The notes under the pieces: generated by a model
The model's input: only the letters and a program-made list of their open reading frames with translations
Database searches by the model: none
What the model was told of the DNA's origin: nothing
Part shown: in pieces, positions 57,478-64,000 of the stretch
Layout: every line of letters starts with the position of its first letter
How positions within the stretch are numbered: position 1 is the stretch's first letter
Position numbers and translations under genes: made by a program
Assembly (NCBI GenBank): GCA_964390905.1
Contig: CAYMLO010000034.1
Span: 1 to 64,000 of the forward strand
Length of the DNA stretch: 64,000 nt
Direction: 5' to 3'
Source: JAFGLZ01 sp964390905
GTDB taxonomy: Bacteria; Planctomycetota; Phycisphaerae; UBA1845; JAFGLZ01

Positions 57478-59580
57478 CTACCGCAGCCGTCGCACGAGCA
57501 CGAACATCCCCAGTACGCCGAGCATGAGCGGTAGCATGGGCGGGACGCCACCGCCACAGGTGAAGACCGCCACGACACTCTCGTCGCTGTTCATGACGAT
57601 GGTCGTGGGGTTCGCATATGGATCGTCGACGTTTCCCTGCCAATGGTTGAAGCCGTAGAGGCCCCCCGAGGCATGGGCCGTCAGCGTCACCTCTTCGCCG
57701 GGCAGATAGAAGGGCCCGAGTGGCAAGGCCTCGACCCAGCCCTGGTTCGCGGGGCTCGCGGCGGTAGTGAGCCTGTGGTACTCACTGCCGAGGTGGAGGA
57801 TCCCGCCGTGCCCGCCGACGATGTAGACGTCGGTGGCGCTGCTCCCCCAGGCGCCATCGAGGTCCTCGAGCCAGCCTACCCCGCTGGGCATCGTTGTCCA
57901 GCTGCTTCCGTCGTAGTGAAGGATCGTTCCCTCGTTGCCCGCGACGTAGACGTCGTTCGGCCCGCTGCCCCAGACGGCGCGCAGCAGTTTCGTCGAGCCG
58001 CTGCTCATCTGCGTCCAGCTCAGGCCGTTGTAGCGCACGATCAGGCCGCCGTCGCCCACGGCAAAGATGTTGCTGGCGCTGGTGCCCCAGATGGCCAGCA
58101 GCCGCCCGGTCGTCCCAACGGTCATGGGCGACCACGTCGAGCCGTTGTAGCGCAAGATCGTCGTGTCGTACTCGAACCCGTTGAGGACCCCGCCCACGGC
58201 GTAGATGCTGCTCGCGCTGGTGCCCCAGATGTCGTTCAGTGATCCGGTCGTCCCGCTGCTCATGGCCGACCAGCTCGAACCGTTGTAGCGCAGAATGGTG
58301 CCCTCCGAGCCTACGGCGAAGACGTTGTTCCAGGCGGTTCCCCAAACGTTCCACAGGGCGTCCGTGGACCCGCTGCTCACGGGCGACCAGGACGAACCAT
58401 TGTAGCGCAGGATCGTCCCCAATTGGCCGACCACCCACACGTTGCTCGCTGAAGTGCCCCAGACGCCCAGCAACGTCATGGTCGTCCCGCTGTTCAGGGA
58501 CGACCAGGTCGAACCGTTATAGCGGAGGATCGTACCTTCATCGCCCACGGCCAGGACGTTGTTTGCGCTGCTGCCCCAGACGTTCCACAGCCACTCCAAT
58601 GTGCCGGTGTTCATCGCCGACCAGGTCGATCCGTTGTAGTGGCTGATCGCGCCCCTGAAGCCCACGACGAACAGGTTGCTCGAACTGGTGCCCCAGATCG
58701 CACTGAGGTGCCCTGTCGACCCGGTATCGATGGTCGACCACGTCGAGCCGTTGTAGCGGTAGATCGTGGAGCCAACCCCAACGGCGTAGATGTCGCTGGG
58801 ACCCGTGCCCCAGAGCATGTCGGCGTAATACGGGCTACCCGACATCTCCGACCAGGTTGAGCCGTTGTACCGCAAGACCGCTCCGCCCGAACCGCCGGCG
58901 AAGACGTTCGTCGAGCTGGTCCCCCATATGCCCGAGAGCTCTCGGTACGAGACGTCGAGCATCACCGACCAGCTTGTCCCGTCGTAGTGGAGGATCCGAC
59001 CGTCGTACTCACTGCCGTACAATTGGGACCCGACGGCGAAGACGTCGCTGGGTCCGCTTCCCCAGACGCCTGCCAGTTCAAAGGTCGTGCCGCTGGTCAT
59101 CGACGACCAGTTCGAGCCGTTGTAGCGGAGGATCTTGCCGTTGTCGCCCACCGCGAAGACGTTGTTCGCGCTGCTTCCCCAGACGGCCTCCAGATCGGCG
59201 GTCGTGGGGCTGCTCATCACCGACCAGCTCGATCCGTTGTAGTGGAGGATCGTGCCGTCATCGCCCACGACGAAGACGTTGCTCGCGCTGCTGCCCCAGA
59301 TGCCGTTGAGGTTCGAGGCGGTCACGGCGTCCATCACCGACCACGTCGAGCCGTTGTACCGCAGGACCATGCCGGCGTGCCCCACGGCAAGGATGTTGCT
59401 CGCACTGGTGCCCCAGACGCCGCGGAGGTAGTTGCCCTGCGGCAGCGGGTTCTGCCACTTCCATATCAGGCCCAGTGCCGACGTGGGGGCAAGTCCACTC
59501 GCAACCACCGCAACGGTGAGTAGACCCACCCACCTGCTGCGATGCCTGCCATGCTTCGTTGGATTCGAGGTGCCAATCAT
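57478..59580 (-). CDS. exported surface protein with 13 NGSTWS-type repeats and C-terminal anchor
   Basis: A 700-residue exported protein. A signal sequence (WVGLLTVAVVASGLAPTSALG) is followed by about 13 tandem units of ~43 residues, each built as 'LRYNGSTWSxM...LxxVWGTSASNVFAVGxxGTI', a beta-propeller/BNR-like repeat; the matching DNA units are visible as GTTGTAGCGCAGGAT about every 129 bp. A bacterial-repeat-like domain (TAHASGGLYGFNHWQGNVDD) follows. The C-terminus (PPMLPLMLGVLGMFVLVRRLR) is a hydrophobic stretch plus RR.R, like a sortase/exosortase-type anchor but without a PEP motif. The ATG at 59580 (AAAGGA 9 nt upstream) or 59586 is the start. Confidence 0.85.
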   Translation of the reverse strand: MIGTSNPTKHGRHRSRWVGLLTVAVVASGLAPTSALGLIWKWQNPLPQGNYLRGVWGTSASNILAVGHAGMVLRYNGSTWSVMDAVTASNLNGIWGSSASNVFVVGDDGTILHYNGSSWSVMSSPTTADLEAVWGSSANNVFAVGDNGKILRYNGSNWSSMTSGTTFELAGVWGSGPSDVFAVGSQLYGSEYDGRILHYDGTSWSVMLDVSYRELSGIWGTSSTNVFAGGSGGAVLRYNGSTWSEMSGSPYYADMLWGTGPSDIYAVGVGSTIYRYNGSTWSTIDTGSTGHLSAIWGTSSSNLFVVGFRGAISHYNGSTWSAMNTGTLEWLWNVWGSSANNVLAVGDEGTILRYNGSTWSSLNSGTTMTLLGVWGTSASNVWVVGQLGTILRYNGSSWSPVSSGSTDALWNVWGTAWNNVFAVGSEGTILRYNGSSWSAMSSGTTGSLNDIWGTSASSIYAVGGVLNGFEYDTTILRYNGSTWSPMTVGTTGRLLAIWGTSASNIFAVGDGGLIVRYNGLSWTQMSSGSTKLLRAVWGSGPNDVYVAGNEGTILHYDGSSWTTMPSGVGWLEDLDGAWGSSATDVYIVGGHGGILHLGSEYHRLTTAASPANQGWVEALPLGPFYLPGEEVTLTAHASGGLYGFNHWQGNVDDPYANPTTIVMNSDESVVAVFTCGGGVPPMLPLMLGVLGMFVLVRRLR

Positions 59581-60077
59581 CTGCATTTGTCCTTTCTCTG
59601 CAGTCTCCCTTGCCGCGACCGCTTCTTTCTCGCCCCGGGACCCAGCGTCCGGGTTTCTAGACAACCTGTCAGCTCGGGAACACGCCGCGGGAATTCGGGT
59701 CATTCAGGTCCGACGCCCAGCCCGGGGCTCCTGACGCCAGGGAGGCCCGGAGTCGCCGATTCAGATCCGATGTCGACCGATGTTCAGCTCGCCATTCCCC
59801 CGCCTTGCTTCTTGCTCCCACGCGCCTGCGGCGCTCACCTCCGATACGGGCAATCCCCCTTGGTTAGTCATCACTAATTCTACGCCGGGGCCATGGCCTC
59901 AGGCAACCCCTGTTTCCGCAAACCTTCGTTGTAGATGCCCTTACAGAGCCGGGCCATCCCCGGCCCGGATCCCATCGCAGGCGGCGGGGGCGGACTGTCC
60001 CTCCGGGGAGGCTGGCGTTATACTGCCGCTGTGATGGCGTAGAGCATGTCGGGTCCTCCGGACGCACGGAGTCGACG
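59581..60077. other. divergent intergenic region with hairpin and possible promoter
   Basis: About 500 bp with no supportable ORF. It contains a hairpin CCGGGCC-ATCCCC-GGCCCGG (59949-59968) and a TATACT hexamer at 60019-60024 that could serve as -10 for the HEAT-repeat gene, leaving a leader of about 47 nt. No convincing -35 was found. Confidence 0.4.
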
Positions 60078-61469
60078 ATGGCGATTGGACGGGATTCCCT
60101 GGCAGTCCGACTTCCGCTTCTTGTCTGGATCGGCGCCGCGTGTGCATGCACGTCGGGATGCGGTGTGCTGGTTCCGATGTGCTACGACGCGAGTCTCAAG
60201 GCGCACGTTGGGCGCGGCGGACTGGTGGGAAAGCGGTATGTCCTGACGCAGGATGTCCTGGTGATTCGCGAACCGTGGAAGCGCGCGGTCATCGTGCCCG
60301 AACCGCGAACGGACTGCGGTAGGGCTCGGCAGATCCGCCGACCGGCGCGCCCCGTAGGCGGTGCGTGGGGAGTGTGGGGCAAGCGGCACCTTGCCAGCCT
60401 GGATCCAAACCGCACGTCAAGCGGGGAGGCGGGGACGCTCGCGAAGGGCACACGCCTGAAGATCGTCGCCGTCATTGCCGAAGTCATGAACTACCCGCCG
60501 CCGGTCTACTACGTCCAGGGCCGAATCGAAGAAGGACGGTTGAAGGGAACTCTCGCCGATGTCTCGCATGTCATCGAAGAACGCGTTCCGCCGGAGAGCA
60601 ACTGGCGCAAGCTGCCCAACGTCGCCGACGAGCAGTACCTCAGCCCTCTCGTGCCGACAGAGCCCAATCGGACGGTGCCGGCTGTCCTCGAGGCGCTGCA
60701 CAGCAGACACTGGGCTGTGCGCTATCGTGCGGTGCAGCTCCTGGGGGAGATCAAGGGGGACCCGGCGATCACCGTATCGGTCCTTCTGGCCGCCATGAAG
60801 GACAGAGACTCGGAGGTGCAGTGCGAGGCGATCGAATCCCTCGGACGCATCGGCCCCGCTGCCAAGGCTGCCGTTCCTGCCCTCGTCGAAGTGATGAAGA
60901 CGAAGGACATCCCCAGTGGGTATTCCCGACGGGCGGCCGAGGCCTTGGCAAGCATCGGCAGGCCGCTTTCGCCTGCACTTCTGGATGCGCTCAAGGATGA
61001 CGCGTGGCCGAACCGATTCATCGCGGCCGAGGGGCTGGCAAGCCTTGGGGCGGAAGCGGCGGGGGCGTTGCCTCATCTCATTGAGTTCCTGAGGTCCGAC
61101 CCCCCGAGCGCTGCGGACAAGACGCCGGAACATATCGGCGGGGCGATCCATCGGATTGCAGGGAAGGAAGGCGTAGCGGCCGTCATGGAGCTCCTGAAGG
61201 ATGCCAGAGACAACGTGCGCGGCAACGCCGCTCGTGCGTTGGGGGAGATGTCACCGGAGGCCGAGCTAGGCGTCCCTGCCTTGATGGAGATGGTGGTGGG
61301 GGAGAGAACCTTCAACCGGATGTATGCGATCGATGCCCTTGGAAAACTCGGTGAGAGGGCAACCCCAGCGATCCCTGTGCTGACGGAAGCCATGTGGGAT
61401 CGGTCTGAAGCAGCGTACGTTCGCGCCAGGGCAGGCCAAGCCCTGGGTAGGATCAAACCGATCCCGTAG
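60078..61469 (+). CDS. HEAT-repeat lipoprotein
   Basis: A 463-residue lipoprotein (lipobox ACTSGC, Cys near 28). Residues ~30-190 have no recognised domain. From about 200 to the end are HEAT/PBS-lyase-like repeats (ALHSRHWAVRYRAVQLLGEI; MKDRDSEVQCEAIESLGRIG; DNVRGNAARALGEMSPEAEL; AAYVRARAGQALGRIKPIP) that form a curved protein-binding scaffold. Its position between rbsB-like and rbsA-like genes is unusual and no link to transport is evident. Confidence 0.82.
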   Translation: MAIGRDSLAVRLPLLVWIGAACACTSGCGVLVPMCYDASLKAHVGRGGLVGKRYVLTQDVLVIREPWKRAVIVPEPRTDCGRARQIRRPARPVGGAWGVWGKRHLASLDPNRTSSGEAGTLAKGTRLKIVAVIAEVMNYPPPVYYVQGRIEEGRLKGTLADVSHVIEERVPPESNWRKLPNVADEQYLSPLVPTEPNRTVPAVLEALHSRHWAVRYRAVQLLGEIKGDPAITVSVLLAAMKDRDSEVQCEAIESLGRIGPAAKAAVPALVEVMKTKDIPSGYSRRAAEALASIGRPLSPALLDALKDDAWPNRFIAAEGLASLGAEAAGALPHLIEFLRSDPPSAADKTPEHIGGAIHRIAGKEGVAAVMELLKDARDNVRGNAARALGEMSPEAELGVPALMEMVVGERTFNRMYAIDALGKLGERATPAIPVLTEAMWDRSEAAYVRARAGQALGRIKPIP

Positions 61470-61597
61470 GCTCCGGCCACACCGCGGGGGTTGCGGGGGG
61501 TCTCCGCCACGCCAGGCATTGCGGTTCGCACGGCGCACCCCACACCTTCTTGTTGCCCCCGAAGGCCCAAATGGTGAAACCCGGTTTTCGGTTGGGG

Positions 61598-61603
61598 TAT
61601 ACT
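61598..61603 (+). promoter_or_regulatory. -10 element TATACT of rbsA, predicted leaderless start
   Basis: TATACT is followed by exactly 6 nt and then the ATG at 61610, the same geometry as at hicA. No Shine-Dalgarno sequence precedes the ATG. A -35 is weak or absent. Confidence 0.4.
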
Positions 61604-61609
61604 CCCTGC

Positions 61610-63127
61610 ATGATCGGCCCGCAGAGCACATATGATCGATCCGCCGGCATTCCGCTTCTCGTCATGGCGGGCATGGACAAGTCATTCCCCGGGGTCCGGG
61701 CGCTGCGGGAGGTCGACCTGACGCTGCAGGCCGGTGAGGTGCTGGCGCTGGTCGGCGAGAACGGGGCGGGCAAGAGCACGTTGATCAAGGTGCTGAGCGG
61801 CGCGCACCTGCCGGACGCGGGGACGATCCGCATCGACGGGCAGGCCGTTGTCATCGCCAACCCGATTGACGCTCAGCGGGCGGGCGTGGCGGTGATCTAC
61901 CAGGAGTTCAACCTAGTCCCCTCGCTCAGCGCCCGGGAGAACATCTTTCTGGGTCAGGAGCGGACCCGCGCGGGGTTCGTTCGGCATCGCGACGAACACC
62001 GCCGGGCCGCAGCGCTGTTCGGCCGCGTCGGCGTGCAGATCGATCCCGACGCCCCGTGTCGGTCGCTGACGGTGGCCCAGCAACAGGTGGTCGAGATCGC
62101 CAAGGCGCTTTCTCTCGACGCCCGTATCATCGTGATGGACGAGCCGTCGGCGACGCTGACCGGTCAGGAGGTCACGCGCCTGTTTGCCATCATCCGCGAA
62201 CTGAGGGATCAGGGCATCGGCGTGGTCTACATCAGCCACCGCCTCGAGGAGGTCTTCGAGATCGCCGACCGCGTGATGGTCATGCGGGACGGCGAGCACA
62301 TCGCGACACGCCCCGTCGGCGACGTCACGCGGGACGACCTGATCGAGATGATGGTTGGCCGGAAGCTCGAGAACGAGTTCCCCACACGGCGCGCCGCCGT
62401 TGGCGAACCGCGCCTGGTCGTTCGGAACCTGAGTCGGGGCGACAAGGTCCGTGGCGTTTCGTTTTCGGTCCGGGCTGGTGAGGTGGTCGCGCTGACCGGC
62501 CTGGTCGGCGCTGGACGGACCGAGACCGCCCGGCTGGTCTTTGGCGCCGACCGACCCGACGGCGGCTCGATCGAACTGGACGGCAAGCCCCTGCGGATCC
62601 GAAACCCTCGCGACGCGATCCGTCGCGGCATCTGTCTACTGACCGAAGATCGCAAGGCCCAGGGTCTGGTGCTGGGGCTGTCGGCGCGGGAGAACTTCGC
62701 GTTGCCGAATCTGCCGCAGTTGAGCCGCGCGGGGTTTGTGAAGCGCCGCGAGGAGCGGGCCGGGTTTGCACGCTACGTCGACGCGTTGCGGATCAAGATC
62801 CCCCACGCCGAGCAGCTAACCCGGAACCTGTCCGGCGGAAACCAGCAGAAGGTGGTGCTGGCCAAGTGGCTGGCGTCGAACTCCGAGGTGGTCATCTTCG
62901 ACGAACCGACGCGGGGCATCGACGTAGGGGCCAAGTACGAGATCTATCTGCTCATCAACGAACTGGCCGAGCAGGGCAAGGCGATCCTGATGATCAGTTC
63001 GGAGTTGCCCGAGGTGCTGGGCATGTCGGATCGCATCCTGGTCATGCACGAAGGACGGATCACGGGCGAGATCCCCGACGGCGCAGAGGCCACGCAGGAG
63101 CAGATCATGACGTTGGCCGTGGGATGA
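61610..63127 (+). CDS. rbsA: ribose-type sugar ABC transporter ATP-binding protein (double cassette)
   Basis: A 505-residue RbsA/MglA-type protein with two nucleotide-binding domains. The first has Walker A GENGAGKST, signature LTVAQQQVVEIAKAL and Walker B IIVMDEPSATLT; the second has the degenerate Walker A GLVGAGRTE normal for this family, signature LSGGNQQKVVLAKWL and Walker B VVIFDEPTRGIDVGA. A permease gene follows after 33 nt. The ATG at 61610 is preferred over 61550, which lies before the -10 element. Gene symbol reflects family; actual sugar not known. Confidence 0.92.
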   Translation: MIGPQSTYDRSAGIPLLVMAGMDKSFPGVRALREVDLTLQAGEVLALVGENGAGKSTLIKVLSGAHLPDAGTIRIDGQAVVIANPIDAQRAGVAVIYQEFNLVPSLSARENIFLGQERTRAGFVRHRDEHRRAAALFGRVGVQIDPDAPCRSLTVAQQQVVEIAKALSLDARIIVMDEPSATLTGQEVTRLFAIIRELRDQGIGVVYISHRLEEVFEIADRVMVMRDGEHIATRPVGDVTRDDLIEMMVGRKLENEFPTRRAAVGEPRLVVRNLSRGDKVRGVSFSVRAGEVVALTGLVGAGRTETARLVFGADRPDGGSIELDGKPLRIRNPRDAIRRGICLLTEDRKAQGLVLGLSARENFALPNLPQLSRAGFVKRREERAGFARYVDALRIKIPHAEQLTRNLSGGNQQKVVLAKWLASNSEVVIFDEPTRGIDVGAKYEIYLLINELAEQGKAILMISSELPEVLGMSDRILVMHEGRITGEIPDGAEATQEQIMTLAVG

Positions 63128-63160
63128 CCGGGACGCTGGTGGTAGGGACGGAAACTGCGC

Positions 63161-64000
63161 ATGGGAAGGTCGAGCGTCAGTACGATGCTGTCTCGGTTCG
63201 CGTCGGACTACGGCATGTTGCTGGTCCTGCTGCTGTTGTGTGCCCTCTGCAGTTGGGTCACGTGGGCCGAGCAGCACCCGACCGGTGCAGCCGCGGGCGA
63301 GGGGCTGGCCGCCGATGTCGTCGAACGCTTCGGCAGCTCGGCGCGGGTGATCGTGGTGGCGCGGGCCAGCCAGGAGGACGCGGCCTTCGCCGATGCGCTG
63401 CGGGCCGGGCTGGCCTCCTCGGGCGTGACGGTGCTGGCCACCGTCAAGGGGGATCCCGCCGACGCCCGACGAGCCCTGCAGCAGGGCGCCCAGAAGGGCG
63501 ATCGGCTGGACGTGATCGCCTGTAACCAGGCCACCGCCGAGTGGGCCGTTTTCGATGACCTCGAGGGCGAGTTTCCCCAGCTCGGCCAACCCGTCGTCGT
63601 CATGCCCCGCAGCTACTGGTGGCCGAACTTCCTCAAGCCCGACAACCTGCTCAACGTCGCCAACCAGATCGTGGTGATCGCGATCCTGGCCATCGGCATG
63701 ACGATGGTCATCATCACCGCCGGTATCGATCTGTCGGTCGGCAGCCTGATCGCGTTGTCGGCCTGCGTGCTGGCTTTGTTGATCCGCGACGTCGCCGGGG
63801 CAGAGAACGCCGGCACGACCGGCATGGTCCTGGCGTGTCTGGGCGGCATGGCGGTCTGCGGACTGGTGGGGGCGTTCTCCGGGGTGATGGTGGCCGTGTT
63901 CGCGATCCCGCCGTTCATCGCGACGCTGGCCATGATGTTGGTCGCCAGCGGACTGGCCTTCATCCTGGCCGAGGGGCAATCGATCTACCAGCTCCCCGCT
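63161..64000 (+). CDS. ribose-type ABC transporter permease with inserted Rossmann-like domain (partial)
   Basis: The frame is open to the window end (280 codons seen). It starts with a membrane helix (YGMLLVLLLLCALCSWVTW), then about 130 residues of soluble sequence, then the RbsC core (LLNVANQIVVIAILAIGMTM; IITAGIDLSVGSLIALSACV; FAIPPFIATLAMMLVASGLA). In ordinary RbsC proteins the first helix is followed almost directly by the core. The inserted part (SARVIVVARASQEDAAFADA; ATVKGDPADARRALQQGAQK; DVIACNQATAEWAVFDDL) has the beta-alpha rhythm of one lobe of a type-1 periplasmic binding protein. The ATG at 63161 is used; an ATG at 63185 is possible. The rest of the gene lies outside. Confidence 0.85.
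   Translation, partial: MGRSSVSTMLSRFASDYGMLLVLLLLCALCSWVTWAEQHPTGAAAGEGLAADVVERFGSSARVIVVARASQEDAAFADALRAGLASSGVTVLATVKGDPADARRALQQGAQKGDRLDVIACNQATAEWAVFDDLEGEFPQLGQPVVVMPRSYWWPNFLKPDNLLNVANQIVVIAILAIGMTMVIITAGIDLSVGSLIALSACVLALLIRDVAGAENAGTTGMVLACLGGMAVCGLVGAFSGVMVAVFAIPPFIATLAMMLVASGLAFILAEGQSIYQLPA

Noticed and set aside
57478..59580. Regularly spaced short DNA repeats resembling a CRISPR array.
   Set aside because: The repeats are in frame with one long ORF at about 129-bp period and encode the NGSTWS units; spacing and conservation do not fit CRISPR, and no cas genes are present.

Overview
The window is GC-rich DNA of a Gram-negative, planctomycete-like bacterium (most like Phycisphaerae or a related Planctomycetota lineage; inferred from gene content only). 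The evidence is an outer-membrane/LPS gene set (kdsA of the Aquifex type, a Kdo transferase, lptB, an LpxL-type acyltransferase) alongside families common in planctomycetes: DUF4838, GH123/DUF6067-like and heparinase II/III glycan-degrading proteins, DUF6807/PmoA-like and URO-D-like proteins, YdjY, MJ0042 zinc ribbon, DUF58/BatA, PEP-CTERM and FG-GAP proteins.

Layout. 0.1-3 kb: a shortened YjbQ and a heparinase II/III protein on the minus strand. 3.1-5.1 kb: an ATPase plus HNH nuclease pair that looks like a Septu (PtuAB) antiphage locus. 5.2-16 kb: an SDR, a Tat-exported GH127-like enzyme, a PEP-CTERM beta-propeller, a zinc alcohol dehydrogenase, a methyltransferase, a sulfotransferase and a large exported GH2 enzyme. 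16-23 kb: a YdjY protein, endonuclease III divergent from an orphan DNA methyltransferase, an FG-GAP protein with thiE, and waaA. 23.3-33.4 kb: HicAB, then three long co-directional genes for exported polysaccharide-active proteins closed by a strong nested hairpin. 33.8-40 kb: dapB, two tandem DUF4097 lipoproteins, a small conserved-looking ORF, a URO-D-like and a PmoA-like protein. 40-51 kb: a zinc-ribbon protein, a membrane protein, lptB, a non-coding stretch with DnaA boxes, a lipid-kinase-like gene with kdsA, two tandem secreted paralogues, rsmD and a DUF58-BatA pair. 51-55.4 kb: a PKD esterase lipoprotein, a repeat element, a toxin-antitoxin-like pair, tRNA-Ser(GCT) and queA. 55.4-64 kb: lpxL and a ribose-type ABC transporter (rbsB, rbsA, partial rbsC) interrupted by a 13-repeat surface protein and a HEAT-repeat lipoprotein.

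How the genes fit together. Most of the accessory content concerns complex, probably uronic or sulfated, polysaccharides: eliminases, glycosidases, carbohydrate oxidoreductases, sugar import and a sulfotransferase. The LPS genes are scattered singly rather than clustered. The defence and conflict genes are the Septu-like pair, HicAB, the nuclease/DUF2283 pair and perhaps the orphan methyltransferase.

Most noteworthy points: the Septu-like locus; an RbsC-like permease with an extra Rossmann-like domain after its first membrane helix; two perfect DnaA boxes in a gene-free stretch; three start codons sitting 6-7 nt after a -10 hexamer (predicted leaderless mRNAs); and related palindromic repeat elements. 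All identifications come from reading motifs by eye; no database search was run.
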